64,000 nt of DNA from Korobacter sp963703075 (GCA_963703075.1 OY969786.1:4030001-4094000); one strand, 5' to 3'; positions 35,771 to 47,151 are shown, numbered from the stretch's first letter. Notes: a model not told the origin generated them from the sequence alone. Made by a program: numbers and translations.

Positions 35771-37021
35771 ATGCAGGACGCTCCTCATCCGTACCGCTGG
35801 CGCATCGCGATCCTGCTGGGCGTGGGGGTGCTGGTCAATTTTTTCGACCGCGTGAACCTCTCGGTTTCGTACGACGCGCTCACCCGCGACTTTGGGCTGT
35901 CGACGGTGGCATTCGGATATTTGCTGAGCGCCTATAGCTGGTCGTATGCGTTGTGCCAGATCCCGGCAGGAGCGCTGCTGGACCGCTTCGGGGTAAAGCT
36001 CGTGGGACGATGCAGTGCCCTGCTCTGGAGCGTGGCTTCGTTTGCGGCGGCGGTGTCGGTGGGAGTGCGGCAGTTTTTTGGAGCGCGCTTGCTGCTGGGG
36101 ATGGGGGAAGCGCCGATCTTTCCCGGCAACGCGAAAGCGATCGCTCATTGGTTTCCGGAGAACGAGCGTGGACTGGCGACTGCCTGCAACGATGCAGCGG
36201 CAAAATTCGCGAGCGCGATTGGCGTCCCAATTATGGGATTGCTGATGGTGCATTTCGGGTGGCGCTGGACGTTTGGCGCGACAGGCTTCGCCAGCCTCGG
36301 TTACTTCGTTCTCTTCACGTTCATCTATCGCGACGCGCCGCAAATGAAGAGTGAGGAGACGGCGGTTGAGATTGAATCTTCGCCAGCGACCTCGCTGAGG
36401 TTCCTCATCACCCAACGAAAAGTTGTGGGGCTCGCGATTGGGAGCGCGGCATACAACTATTGTTTTTACCTGCTGCTGACCTGGCTGCCGAGTTATCTGG
36501 CGATGACCTTGCACTTGAACCTGCTGCAGTCGACGCGGTATACGGCGATCCCGTGGCTGGTGGCGACGGCGGTTGATCTGGTCATCGGGGGATGGCTGGT
36601 GGATGCGCTTATACGGCGCGGGTACGATGCCAGCCGGGTGCGCCAGTCGGTTTTGATCGGCGGAACATTGTTGGGAGTCGCGATCTTTGCGGCCGGAAGC
36701 GCAACCACGCTGCATGCAGCAATCTTCTGGATCACGGTGTCGCTGGGCGGATTGGCGGCGGCGGCGCCGGTGGGGTGGTCGGTGCCGGGATTGATTGCGC
36801 CACGAGGCGGCGTTGGGCGCGTGGGCGGGATCATGAACTTTGCCAGCCAGGCGGCTGCCGTCTGCGCACCGATTATTACCGGGTACGTGGTTTCGATCAC
36901 GCACTCGTTCAAGGCTGCGTTCTGGCTGGCAGCAATCTTTTTGGCGATTGGGATTGCGGCGTATGCGTTCCTGCTGGGAAGAATCGAACACATCGAAGTG
37001 GATACGCCGACTCTGTCCTAA
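35771..37021 (+). CDS. MFS transporter, anion:cation symporter (sugar acid) type
   Basis: A 416-residue inner-membrane transporter with about twelve hydrophobic segments. The N-terminal region VNFFDRVNLSVSYDALTRDFGLS and the loop YALCQIPAGALLDRFG are characteristic of the ACS family, which carries glucarate, galactonate, hexuronates or similar organic anions with protons. WFPENERG is a further family signature. Pairing with a divergent gluconokinase makes gluconate or another sugar acid a reasonable guess, not proof. Start ATG 35771. Confidence 0.88.
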   Translation: MQDAPHPYRWRIAILLGVGVLVNFFDRVNLSVSYDALTRDFGLSTVAFGYLLSAYSWSYALCQIPAGALLDRFGVKLVGRCSALLWSVASFAAAVSVGVRQFFGARLLLGMGEAPIFPGNAKAIAHWFPENERGLATACNDAAAKFASAIGVPIMGLLMVHFGWRWTFGATGFASLGYFVLFTFIYRDAPQMKSEETAVEIESSPATSLRFLITQRKVVGLAIGSAAYNYCFYLLLTWLPSYLAMTLHLNLLQSTRYTAIPWLVATAVDLVIGGWLVDALIRRGYDASRVRQSVLIGGTLLGVAIFAAGSATTLHAAIFWITVSLGGLAAAAPVGWSVPGLIAPRGGVGRVGGIMNFASQAAAVCAPIITGYVVSITHSFKAAFWLAAIFLAIGIAAYAFLLGRIEHIEVDTPTLS

Positions 37022-37119
37022 GACGAACCCAGGCATTCTTGCGACCCATGCTGTCACAGTGTGACAAGGATGGGCACCCGCATGCGAGCTGCGTATAACT
37101 GCTAGAATCGAAGCAGACG

Positions 37120-38925
<1,806 letters not shown>

Positions 38926-39196
38926 GTGAGAATTTCTGCTTGACAGATTTGGCGCCCTAGGGTGCGAGATGTGCAAATCGTTGCCCAGAAGGCGATTCGG
39001 CGAAGCGCTATAGCTCGGCCCCGCATAATTTCAGAGTTGACTTCTAAGTCTCATACCATGAAAGACATACCCCAATGCCCCGAGACGTGGGCAATTCCGC
39101 TAAGTCGCTGAAATCGCGTGTTCTGGAATTTGGAGTACCGGGTTTCCCACAAGGATTTCCACAGCCCTTAAGGCTTGGCGCATGCGGAAACGCCGG

Positions 39197-39913
39197 TCAG
39201 TTGTGGCTCATGGTGAAGTTGACGGTGATTTGGGTTTCCACTTCCACGGGATCGCCATCGAGGAGGAAAGGGCGATAACGCCACTGGCGGACGGCATCGA
39301 CGGCTGCCCTGACGAGCAGCGGATGACCGCTCACGACCTCGAGATGCTGGATGGTGCCATCGCGGGCGATGACCGCCTGCAGGACTACCGGGCCTTCGAT
39401 CCGGGCCTGAAGGGCGAGCGGCGGGTAGGCGGGCTTGATCTGGCGAACCAAAAGACTTTCCTCGGCGCGTGAGGGACGCGGCACGAGGGTTGGGTGGTGG
39501 ATGGGATTCGTCGCTGGGGAGTGCAGCATGCTCTGCAGCACCGCGTTCTGTTCCCGCGGATCGGTGACGGGGATGCCGTCGGAGGGGGCAGCGATCTCAG
39601 AGGTCGAAGGATCGGGAGTGCGGTCGATGTTCCGGGGGATGTGCGCCGGAAACTGGAAGACGTTGATCGGGGCTTGTCGCGGAGTGGTTCGCGACGAGGT
39701 GGGGGTCGAGACGAGGTCCACGTGCTGCGGCACATAGCGAGTGGGCGGATGCGCGGTGGGGGTGTCGTTCAGGGCGATGGCGTCGGTGCGAACGAGGGGG
39801 AACGAGAGGAGGCTGAGAACGACGAGACCTTCCAGCAAATACGAAACCAGCACCGTTAAGCGCTTGCGGCTGGTGTTGTCGGAAGAAAGCTGCATCAGGC
39901 TTTGTTCGAACAT
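39197..39913 (-). CDS. TonB-family energy transducer
   Basis: About 238 residues from ATG 39913 (GGAG nearby). One membrane helix (LTVLVSYLLEGLVVLSLLSFPLV, residues about 19-41) is followed by a Pro/Thr-rich periplasmic spacer. The C-terminal TonB domain reads IKPAYPPLALQARIEGPVVLQAVIARDGTIQHLEVVSG ... VDAVRQWRYRPFLLDGDPVEVETQITVNF. It couples the proton gradient to outer membrane transporters. ExbB/ExbD are not adjacent. It follows the skp transcript behind a terminator. Confidence 0.92.
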   Translation of the reverse strand: MFEQSLMQLSSDNTSRKRLTVLVSYLLEGLVVLSLLSFPLVRTDAIALNDTPTAHPPTRYVPQHVDLVSTPTSSRTTPRQAPINVFQFPAHIPRNIDRTPDPSTSEIAAPSDGIPVTDPREQNAVLQSMLHSPATNPIHHPTLVPRPSRAEESLLVRQIKPAYPPLALQARIEGPVVLQAVIARDGTIQHLEVVSGHPLLVRAAVDAVRQWRYRPFLLDGDPVEVETQITVNFTMSHN

Positions 39914-40023
39914 GGGGTGGCTCCTGCACTTGTGAAGAACAGACACCGTGGGCAGGCGGATGGTTGAGGGCGCGACGAAAAATAAAGTGGGAACAAAATG
40001 GTGAGACGTGGAGACAGCAAATG

Positions 40024-40045
40024 AAAAGGCCGCCTGATGGCGGCC
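40024..40045 (-). terminator. Rho-independent terminator after skp
   Basis: Perfect 7-bp stem GGCCGCC/GGCGGCC with a 4-base loop; on the minus strand it is followed by TTTT. It is a plausible end of the bamA-skp transcript. Confidence 0.85.
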
Positions 40046-40073
40046 TTTCACATTTCCCGAAGCGTTGTAAAAA

Positions 40074-40775
40074 CTATTGACCCGGCTTGGCAGGCGGCTT
40101 GGTGCTGGGAGTTGTTCCGGCTGGCTTGGAGGGACTGACCCCGGCCGGCTTGCTGGCAGGAGCTGCGCCACTCGCGGGTTTCGGCTGAGCAGGCACGCCC
40201 GACACGGTGTTGTACTGATCGACGATGACCTTGCTGATGTCGACTGCCTGGTTGGCCCAAAGCACTGGACCCTGCGGCCACGGGTTGGAGGAATCGATCA
40301 AAAGTCCAAAGCCGTTTTCCTTGGCGTACTTATCGATCACCGGCCCGAGCTTTTGCAGGATGCGCTGGGCGATGGTGTTCTGTTCCTGCTGGAACTCGTT
40401 CTGGGCGTCTTCCGCCTGGCGCTGCAGCACTTTCTGCTTGGCTTCGATGTCCTTGACCAGCTTGGCGCGAGCTTCTTCATTCATCTTCTCGCCCTGGGTG
40501 TTGAGCTGGCTCTTGAGGGTGTCGACTTCCTTGCTCATGCCCTGGAGCTCGTTGCGCTTGGGATCGAATTTCTTCTGGAGCGTTTCGAAGTCGCGTTGAC
40601 CTTCGTTGGTAGCAACGATGACCTGTTGCACATCGATGATGCCGACCTTCCCCGAACTCGGGTTCGTCGTCGTGGCGACGGCCGGAGTGCTGCTGGCCGG
40701 TGCGGCCTGCGCCGACAGATTAAGCGTGAGTGTCAAAAGGAGAGTAGCGAGGAGGCATGCAAACTTGCGATTCAT
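40074..40775 (-). CDS. OmpH/Skp family periplasmic chaperone
   Basis: A 233-residue exported protein. MNRKFACLLATLLLTLTLNLSAQA is a signal peptide. KVGIIDVQQVIVATNEGQRDFETLQKKF is the Skp start, followed by a long coiled-coil tentacle (about residues 70-150, LKSQLNTQGEKMNEEARAKLVKDIEAKQ) and the VIDKYAKENGFGLLID closing segment. An extra C-terminal Pro/Ala/Lys/Ser-rich tail (SKPAGVSPSKPAGTTPSTKPPAKPGQ) is unusual and probably disordered. Lies 248 bases downstream of bamA, the usual partnership. Confidence 0.93.
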   Translation of the reverse strand: MNRKFACLLATLLLTLTLNLSAQAAPASSTPAVATTTNPSSGKVGIIDVQQVIVATNEGQRDFETLQKKFDPKRNELQGMSKEVDTLKSQLNTQGEKMNEEARAKLVKDIEAKQKVLQRQAEDAQNEFQQEQNTIAQRILQKLGPVIDKYAKENGFGLLIDSSNPWPQGPVLWANQAVDISKVIVDQYNTVSGVPAQPKPASGAAPASKPAGVSPSKPAGTTPSTKPPAKPGQ

Positions 40776-41023
40776 TCGGATCTTGAACTCCTTGAGGTGC
40801 TCCGGGAATTCCTCAGATATTTCCTAGGGCGGGGCTGAAGAGGACACCCGATCAGGTTCCACTTCCTTACCAGCACTCGGGCTCGAACGCCCGGACAGCT
40901 CGGAAAGATCAGCGGTGCGGATACCAGAAATTATAGGTTCTGTGCTTATCCAGCGTCAAACCTATTGACGTAACGAAACGCCGTATGGGAGCAGGGTAAG
41001 TGCCCCCACAGGGCGGAATCTGC

Positions 41024-43927
41024 TTAGAACGTAGTGGCCACCGTAAACCGGAAGGTTTTCAGAGGTTCACGCAACAGGTAGGACGGGTTATAGAGCGAAA
41101 GTGCCTGTTGATAGGTGTAATCGCCGGCGGCGCCGCCCGGGAACATGCTGCGGGTAATGGGGGTCGGCGTGACCGCGGTGGTATCCATACGCAGTGGGTT
41201 ATAGGCGTAGTAGATACGGAACGGCGCATTCACGACTGGCATGATCACCTGGAGCTCGAGGCCGGTGGACATACGCGTCTGGTAGTTGGTCTTGTCGACA
41301 GGCGTGATGTAGTGGCTCAGGTTGCTGCCGAGGAAATGGCTGGGATCGGTCGGACCGGTACAGCCGATGCTCGCGGGATACAGCGGGCTCTGCACGCAAC
41401 CGAAGACGGTGCTGGCCAGGGTGTCGTACTGGGTATCGCTGATGCGCAACTGCGATTGCAGGGCGACGAAGTCCCACCCGGTATCGACGAAAGCTGCCAG
41501 GGTGACAGGCCCGGCGATCGGGATGCGGTACTCGAGGTTGGAGACGATGCTGGTATCGCCGCCGGGATAAATGATGCGCTGGATCGGGATGGTGACGCTG
41601 TAAGCGCCACGGCCGGGATGCAACGGATCGAGCGGAACCGTGGTTCCATCCGGGTTGGTCAGCGGGATCGAAGTGTAGTCAGTCAGGAACGCGATCGGCG
41701 AAACCGAGCGGATGTCGAAGCCGCGGAGATCATTTTCGCCGCCCATGTAGAAGCGTTCAAACGGCGGCGCCACGTTGCCACCGTAGCCGGTGACGAAGGA
41801 TCCCTGGAGGCGGAAGCCAACGACATTGCGGCGGTGGTTGACGGGGATGAAGCGCTTGTACTCGGTGATCGGCCGGATCATCTGGACGTTGCCGCCGAGA
41901 CCAGAGATATCGGCCGCCACGAAGAAGCTGGCTCCGTTGTGTGGCCGCTGCGGGTTGTCGATCCGGTTCCAGGTGAAGCTGGGGGTGACCTTGCTGGTCA
42001 AGATGCCGGAGAGCGCGTTGGGCCCGCTCACGTTGCGGAACGCGAGGAACTGGAAGTAATCCGCTGACGCAGTGGAGTAGGTCTGGATCGACGAATCGCT
42101 GAAGGTGTAGCTCAAGCCGACCCGTTTGAACGAGCGGCGCGAGAGCGGGTAGCTGCTCGAGAGGGTAATGCCGGTGGTGGATTGCGAATAATTCTGCAGG
42201 GTATCGAGCACGCCCTGGGACAGGTTCAGCTCCTGCCCGGTGGCGATGGCCAGCTGCTTGGCGTAGTTGTAATCGTACTTGCTGCTGAAGATGGTGAAAC
42301 CTAGTTGCAGCGGACGATCGAAGGCGTACGGCTGGGTGAATCCGAACTGGATATTGCGCTCGAATTGCCCGACGTTGGCTTCGACCTGGAGGGTCTCGCC
42401 TTTGCCCAGCAGGTTGTTGGTGGTGTAGTTGATTCCGATGAATGAACCGGCGAGGCCGCTGACACCGCCGGTCAAGCCGATCTGGTTCTTACCTTTTTCC
42501 CGGACCTTCAGAGTCAGGTCGATGGTGTTGTCCTGGTTGTTCTGCTTGGTCTCGGAATCCTGGTCGGGCTTGAGCTGCTCAAAATACTGCAGCTGGTTCA
42601 GGCGCAACAGGCTCATCTCCCACAGGCGGCTGTTGTACACCTGGCCTTCTTCGAGGGCCAGCTCGCGGCGGATGACCTTATCGCGGGTAGTCGTGTTTCC
42701 GACGAACTCAATGCGGCGGACGAAGAACTGCTTGCCTTCGTCGACATCGATTTTGAGGGTAATGGTTTTGTTCTTGTCGTCGAACTGGGTATCCGGCACG
42801 CCGGTGAAGTTGATGTAGCCGAACTCACCATAAGCTTTTTTCAGGTCATCGAGACCCTTGCGCACCAGCTCGGTATTAAACCAGTCGCCATCCTTCATCT
42901 TGAACAACGAACGCAGCGCGCGGGTATTGGTGAGCGCCTTGTTGCCGCTGAAAACGATCTCTTTCAGACGATAGCGATCGCCTTCTTCGACGGGCATGGT
43001 GATGTCGACGACTTTGCCCTGCGAACTCTTCCACGGCATGAACCAACGGACGCCGCTGACATCGCGGATCTTGGTCTTGGGATCGGCGACGATGGCCTTG
43101 AAGTAGCCTTGCGTCTGGTATTCGTAGCGAACGCGTTCCGCGTCTTCTTCCAACTTGGTGGAATCGAAGGTGCGGGCGAAGAGGCTCTCCAGGAAGATCG
43201 AATGCGGGATGCCGATCGGCTTGAGGTTCTTCATCGCGGAGCGCAGCTCACGCGGCTTGAGGTTCTTGTTGCCTTCGAAGATGATCCTGCCGACTTTGAC
43301 CTTGGGACCTTCTTTCACGACGAAGGTGATGGAAACGGCGGCGGGAGGGATGGGGCGAACCTCGGTGCGAATGGTGGCGAACTGGCGGCCGTGGGTGGCA
43401 AGGAGTTCCTTGATGACGACTTCGGCCTTCTTGACGCGGGTGGGGTCGTACTGGCTTTCCTGGGAAAGACCGACTTTGCGTTCCTTGAACTTGTCGAGCA
43501 CATCGCTCTGCGAAACCGAATTGAGACCTTCGTACTTGATTTCGCGGATGGTGGGTTTTTCTTTGACGTACACATGGACCAGCCAGCCTTTGTCGGTCTG
43601 TTCACGCTCGATGCGCACATCGTCGAAGTAGCCGGTATTCCAGAGGGCGTTGAAATCGCGTTCCAGAGCGGCCTGGTCGTACACGTCACCTGGGTGGGTA
43701 AACATGCGAGCCTTGATGGTATCGGCGGGAATGCGGCGGTTTCCGTGAATGCGGATGTCCTGGATTACGCCTTCCTGCGCTTGCGCGAAACTGCCCAGCA
43801 TGAGCGAGAAGAGGAACAGCAGGAACAGTCGCCACTGCTTCCTGCGGCCCGAGCCGGCTGCAGGCCTAACCGTATGATTGCTAAGAATAGGAACGACCTC
43901 TTTATGCCTGAATTGAGGAAGGCTCAT
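41024..43927 (-). CDS. bamA: Outer membrane protein assembly factor BamA
   Basis: About 967 residues. It inserts beta-barrel proteins into the outer membrane. After a signal segment (WRLFLLFLFSLMLGSFAQA) come five POTRA domains (first starts IQDIRIHGNRRIPADTIKARMFTHPGDVYD; later KEIVFSGNKALTNTR and VRRIEFVGNTTTRDKVI) and the 16-strand barrel with the lid-loop region YMGGENDLRGFDIRSVSPI. The chain ends in FRFTVATTF, the C-terminal Phe expected of a barrel signal. It is longer than the E. coli protein because of extended barrel loops. Start chosen at ATG 43927 (MSLPQFRH), uncertain by about 17 residues. Confidence 0.96.
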   Translation of the reverse strand: MSLPQFRHKEVVPILSNHTVRPAAGSGRRKQWRLFLLFLFSLMLGSFAQAQEGVIQDIRIHGNRRIPADTIKARMFTHPGDVYDQAALERDFNALWNTGYFDDVRIEREQTDKGWLVHVYVKEKPTIREIKYEGLNSVSQSDVLDKFKERKVGLSQESQYDPTRVKKAEVVIKELLATHGRQFATIRTEVRPIPPAAVSITFVVKEGPKVKVGRIIFEGNKNLKPRELRSAMKNLKPIGIPHSIFLESLFARTFDSTKLEEDAERVRYEYQTQGYFKAIVADPKTKIRDVSGVRWFMPWKSSQGKVVDITMPVEEGDRYRLKEIVFSGNKALTNTRALRSLFKMKDGDWFNTELVRKGLDDLKKAYGEFGYINFTGVPDTQFDDKNKTITLKIDVDEGKQFFVRRIEFVGNTTTRDKVIRRELALEEGQVYNSRLWEMSLLRLNQLQYFEQLKPDQDSETKQNNQDNTIDLTLKVREKGKNQIGLTGGVSGLAGSFIGINYTTNNLLGKGETLQVEANVGQFERNIQFGFTQPYAFDRPLQLGFTIFSSKYDYNYAKQLAIATGQELNLSQGVLDTLQNYSQSTTGITLSSSYPLSRRSFKRVGLSYTFSDSSIQTYSTASADYFQFLAFRNVSGPNALSGILTSKVTPSFTWNRIDNPQRPHNGASFFVAADISGLGGNVQMIRPITEYKRFIPVNHRRNVVGFRLQGSFVTGYGGNVAPPFERFYMGGENDLRGFDIRSVSPIAFLTDYTSIPLTNPDGTTVPLDPLHPGRGAYSVTIPIQRIIYPGGDTSIVSNLEYRIPIAGPVTLAAFVDTGWDFVALQSQLRISDTQYDTLASTVFGCVQSPLYPASIGCTGPTDPSHFLGSNLSHYITPVDKTNYQTRMSTGLELQVIMPVVNAPFRIYYAYNPLRMDTTAVTPTPITRSMFPGGAAGDYTYQQALSLYNPSYLLREPLKTFRFTVATTF

Positions 43928-44163
43928 TATACGGTACGGGAGCTCACGCCTAAAAGGTTTACACATCATGACATGCACGCGCTGTCATGTGTTTCGTGTC
44001 ACCACGATTGGGGAGCCGGTTCCACGATTCGGCAACACCATCGTCCATTCGACGCGCAGTCAGGGTTTTCAGTAGCAGCGTGGAAGCGTATCATTACCAG
44101 AATTCTCCGCGCTCCCGATTTTGCGATTCAGCAATCGCGGGGCGAGCGGAGAGCGGGGTGCTT

Positions 44164-44709
44164 ATGAGAAATCTGCTCGCCGGATGCTTGATGATCGCGG
44201 CCGTGTCGTCTGCGGCTTTCGCGAGCCCGCGTGCTGCTTCGACTGCCAAGGAGCGGGTGAAGTTCGTGCGGGTGGCGCGCGATCTCGAGATCAAACCGTT
44301 GGCGTTCGGCGCCGTGCAACAGCGGCAGTGGGCGACGGAATTCATCGTGCGCGTTCCCGACCTGCATCTCGAGTTGTGCGACGGCGTGATCAATGCGCCA
44401 TTGCAGATGGGCAATGAGAATTACAACAGCCAGCTCTCCATGCAGTTCCTTTATTCCTCGGCAGCCTTCATGATTGAACATCCCAAGGTGAAGGACCCGG
44501 TGAAGATCCAAACCGCAGGGGTGGAAGGGACGCTCAAGGCGTACCAGTCGATTTTGAAAGTCGACAAGAATGCCCGGTTCGAATTTCTCGACGGGTTGAT
44601 GGCGCAGAAGAAAGACGGCCAGCTTGAGAATTACGTGGCCTCGGTTTCCCACACTTGCGGTGACTTGGCGGAGCAATCTCCGAAGCACAAGCGGCACTTG
44701 ATTCCGTAA
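44164..44709 (+). CDS. Exported hypothetical protein
   Basis: A 181-residue protein. MRNLLAGCLMIAAVSSAAFASPRAA is a clear signal peptide. The mature part is predicted to be mixed alpha/beta (WATEFIVRVPDLHLELCDGVINAPLQ, FLYSSAAFMIEHPKVKDPVKIQTAG), with two Cys residues that could form a disulfide. No domain recognised. It is divergent from bamA, but the intergenic distance (236 bases) and lack of shared signal do not prove a link to envelope assembly. Confidence 0.75.
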   Translation: MRNLLAGCLMIAAVSSAAFASPRAASTAKERVKFVRVARDLEIKPLAFGAVQQRQWATEFIVRVPDLHLELCDGVINAPLQMGNENYNSQLSMQFLYSSAAFMIEHPKVKDPVKIQTAGVEGTLKAYQSILKVDKNARFEFLDGLMAQKKDGQLENYVASVSHTCGDLAEQSPKHKRHLIP

Positions 44710-44981
44710 CCATCTTCCAGATGTTGCAGGCCACGCTTCCCTGCGACTGGATGTCAAGGACTTTCGCGAAAGCCTCGCTTTGAGCGGTTTTCAGCGCAGT
44801 CGTTTGTCAACGCGCAGCGCCATCGCTTGCTTGACAAGCCATGTTCAGGAGCATAGCGTTAAGAGTGGGCGAGTAATCCCTCTTGCCTTTCAGATCCACT
44901 GAACTAAGTCAGCCTGTCTGAAGTTTTTCCCTCCTTAGCGCTTGCGCGACAAGCCCAGAAGCCAACGGTCAAGAGGTTCAC

Positions 44982-45272
44982 TTGCAAACTTATTCGCCGA
45001 CGAAATATCACTTGGTCGATCTGCACAAAGAGATTGATTTATTCGATCGCAAGATTGCCTATTGCCAGCAGTTCGAGAAATTTGAACTGGAGAGCGAGCG
45101 CGCGTCTGCGCTGGGGAAACTGCAGAAGAAGCGGCTGAGCCTGGTCAAGATTGCGTTATCGTTTTCGCAACAGGGCATTGAGTTCGACCCCAGATTTTTG
45201 CCGAGATCGCTCGCTGTGGATGCCGATGGCCAAGTGATCGAAGCCCCCAAGCTGATGTCGCAGGCCTCTTGA
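44982..45272 (+). CDS. Small coiled-coil hypothetical protein
   Basis: A 96-residue hydrophilic protein starting at TTG 44982 with AGAGG five bases upstream. A long helix YHLVDLHKEIDLFDRKIAYCQQFEKFELESERASALGKLQKKRLSLV suggests a coiled coil. No known domain. It ends ten bases before the RRM gene, so the two are likely co-transcribed and may act together. Confidence 0.7.
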   Translation: MQTYSPTKYHLVDLHKEIDLFDRKIAYCQQFEKFELESERASALGKLQKKRLSLVKIALSFSQQGIEFDPRFLPRSLAVDADGQVIEAPKLMSQAS

Positions 45273-45282
45273 AGGAAGTGCA

Positions 45283-45612
45283 ATGAAGAAGATTTTTGTA
45301 GGGAACTTCGCGTTCACGCTGACGGAAGACCACTTGCGTCAACTGTTCGAACCGTATGGAAAAGTTGAGAGCGTGGCCATCGTCACCGACCGGGATACCG
45401 GGAGAGCGCGCGGGTTCGGGTTCGTGGAAATGGAAAACGATGCCGAGGCTGCAAGCGCCATCACCGCTTTGAACGGAGCGGATTCCGATGGGCGCGCCTT
45501 GAACGTGAGTGAAGCTCGACCCAAGGCCGAGCGTGGTGGTGACTCACGGGGGAACGGCCGCGACAGCTCGCGTCCGCCGTCGAAGTCCAAGCGCCGGGAG
45601 CCCCGATGGTAG
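45283..45612 (+). CDS. RRM-type RNA-binding protein
   Basis: A 109-residue protein with a single RNA recognition motif. RNP2 is KIFVGNFAF (residues 3-11) and RNP1 is RGFGFVEM (about 43-50), both intact, with the usual spacing VTDRDTGRAR. After residue 80 comes a basic, Gly/Ser/Arg-rich tail (GGDSRGNGRDSSRPPSKSKRREPRW). Similar small RRM proteins occur in cyanobacteria and other bacteria, some linked to cold response. GGAAG sits upstream of ATG 45283. A zinc-ribbon gene follows. Confidence 0.93.
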   Translation: MKKIFVGNFAFTLTEDHLRQLFEPYGKVESVAIVTDRDTGRARGFGFVEMENDAEAASAITALNGADSDGRALNVSEARPKAERGGDSRGNGRDSSRPPSKSKRREPRW

Positions 45613-45689
45613 GCCCGGGCACCGGGAAAGATCACGGGAACGCAAAACGTGTGCGGCATACAGACCTTCCTTCCCTCCAGGTAACGACC

Positions 45690-45902
45690 ATGACCACGAT
45701 CACATGCGACAAGTGTGGCCACGAGTACGCGATTCAGCACCGCTTTGGACTTGAAGATACCGACTTGGCTGCGCGCCAGGCCGCGTGGCTCGCGGACAAC
45801 TTCGTGTGGGACCACATTCAGGAAAACAAACACCAGGGTTCAATCCGGCTGCCGTTCCTCGCCGAAGCGAAAGTACTCACCGCGACCTCTGGAAGCCGCT
45901 AA
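45690..45902 (+). CDS. Small putative zinc-binding protein
   Basis: A 70-residue protein beginning MTTITCDKCGHEYAIQHRF with one CxxC and a nearby His, suggesting a short zinc site. The rest (DTDLAARQAAWLADNFVWDHIQENKHQGSIRLP) is helical. The open frame extends upstream to overlap the RRM gene, but ATG 45690 fits the motif. Seen right after the RRM gene on the same strand; function unknown. Confidence 0.65.
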   Translation: MTTITCDKCGHEYAIQHRFGLEDTDLAARQAAWLADNFVWDHIQENKHQGSIRLPFLAEAKVLTATSGSR

Positions 45903-45920
45903 GGATAAATAGCAAGAATG

Positions 45921-45949
45921 AACCGCGAGCGGAGACGCCGCGGTTCTTC
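45921..45949. terminator. Hairpin between convergent genes
   Basis: Stem GAACCGCG/CGCGGTTC with an inner GCG/CGC pair closing on a GAGA tetraloop, and only a short T run. It lies between the zinc-protein gene (plus) and the antiporter gene (minus), and could stop transcription from both sides. Confidence 0.6.
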
Positions 45950-45951
45950 GC

Positions 45952-47151
45952 CTACACGTCTGCGGGTACGCCTGCCTCTTCTTCATCTGCCGTGTCGAGT
46001 ATTTCGTCGCGGAAAAGAATACGGAGGAAGGGCGGCGGCAGGATCGTGGTAATGGCAGTCATCAGGATGACGATCGCGTAAGCGCGCTGCGAGACCATGT
46101 TCGTCTGCAAGCCGATGAGGGCCACGATCAGCGCAACTTCGCCGCGCGGCGTCATGCCCACCCCGACCTTCAGCGCAGTGCGCCATCCTTCATGCAGCAC
46201 CGGCAGGCCGCAACCCACCACCTTCGAAATCAGCGCCAGAAATGCGACGATCGAGGCGGCGACAATGAGGTCGGGCGTGAATACGTGAAGGTCGAGCCGT
46301 GCTCCCATGGTGAAAAAGAAGAACGGCGTGAGGAACTCGGTGATGCCACGCACCGGCGAATCGAGTCGCCAACGCGGGGAGTAGTCGGAGAAGATCAGAC
46401 CCGCGAAGAAGGCCCCGATAATGGCGGCCATGCCGATCTTTGTGGCCAGCACGGAAAATCCAAGACAGATGGCGAGCGCCAGGATCAAAGGTGCGTTGTT
46501 GGTGGACATGCGCTGCAGTCCTGGCTCAATGCGGCCGACCACGGTGGGCGCGAGGAAGATCATGATCAGCGCAAACCCGATGGCTTCAGCCGCCACAATG
46601 CCGAGGTGGATGTATTGGACGCCGGTCCCGGCGGCAAGGCTGGCGACGATGGTGAGCAGGATCATGCCGAGGATGTCGTCAAACACGGCAGCGCCAAGAA
46701 TCACCTGGGAAGTGTGGCTCTTGATGACATGCATGTCGCTAAGCACCCGCGCCGTGATGCCGACGCTAGTCGCGACCATGGCGGCAGCGACGAAGGCGGC
46801 TTCGTGGGTGACTTCGTGCCGAAGTTTGAGGTAGATGAAACCCAGCAGGAACGGGAACGCGATGCCGGCGAGCGCGACATTCAGCGAGGTTCGGCCGACC
46901 TTGATGAGATCCTTCGGGCTGGTATCCAGCCCTACAGAGAAGAGAAGGAAGATCGCGCCGATCTCAGCCATGGACACGATGGTGTCCGAAGGTTCGATCA
47001 GTTTTGTGGCAAATGGGCCGAGAACAACCCCGGCCAGAATCTCGCCGAGAACGGCAGGTAGCCGCAACCGCTCGAAGATTTCTCCGAAAGCCTTCGCCCA
47101 GACAAAAATGGTGAACAACTGCAGAAGAAGTGTTTCGGTTCCGTGCGGCAT
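45952..47151 (-). CDS. Cation:proton antiporter, CPA2 / KefB-type membrane domain
   Basis: A 399-residue inner-membrane protein with about 12 hydrophobic segments. The LPAVLGEILAGVVLGP start, GLDTSPKDL, the acidic pair in GAAVFDDILGMILL, and the final GMTPRGEVALIVALIGLQ are all typical of the CPA2 family (Na+ or K+/H+ exchange). No C-terminal TrkA-N domain is fused, unlike KefC. Ion choice cannot be read from the sequence. Confidence 0.92.
   Translation of the reverse strand: MPHGTETLLLQLFTIFVWAKAFGEIFERLRLPAVLGEILAGVVLGPFATKLIEPSDTIVSMAEIGAIFLLFSVGLDTSPKDLIKVGRTSLNVALAGIAFPFLLGFIYLKLRHEVTHEAAFVAAAMVATSVGITARVLSDMHVIKSHTSQVILGAAVFDDILGMILLTIVASLAAGTGVQYIHLGIVAAEAIGFALIMIFLAPTVVGRIEPGLQRMSTNNAPLILALAICLGFSVLATKIGMAAIIGAFFAGLIFSDYSPRWRLDSPVRGITEFLTPFFFFTMGARLDLHVFTPDLIVAASIVAFLALISKVVGCGLPVLHEGWRTALKVGVGMTPRGEVALIVALIGLQTNMVSQRAYAIVILMTAITTILPPPFLRILFRDEILDTADEEEAGVPADV

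Noticed and set aside
39075..39278. 67-aa frame between lepA and tonB
   Set aside because: No ribosome binding site or domain, and it overlaps the 3' end of tonB; the 270-bp gap shows no other feature except a short imperfect palindrome at about 38949-38963.
40860..40910. tRNA-like T-arm (CGGGCGTTCGAGCCCG on the minus strand)
   Set aside because: The T-loop would not have seven bases and no matching acceptor or anticodon arms could be found around it.
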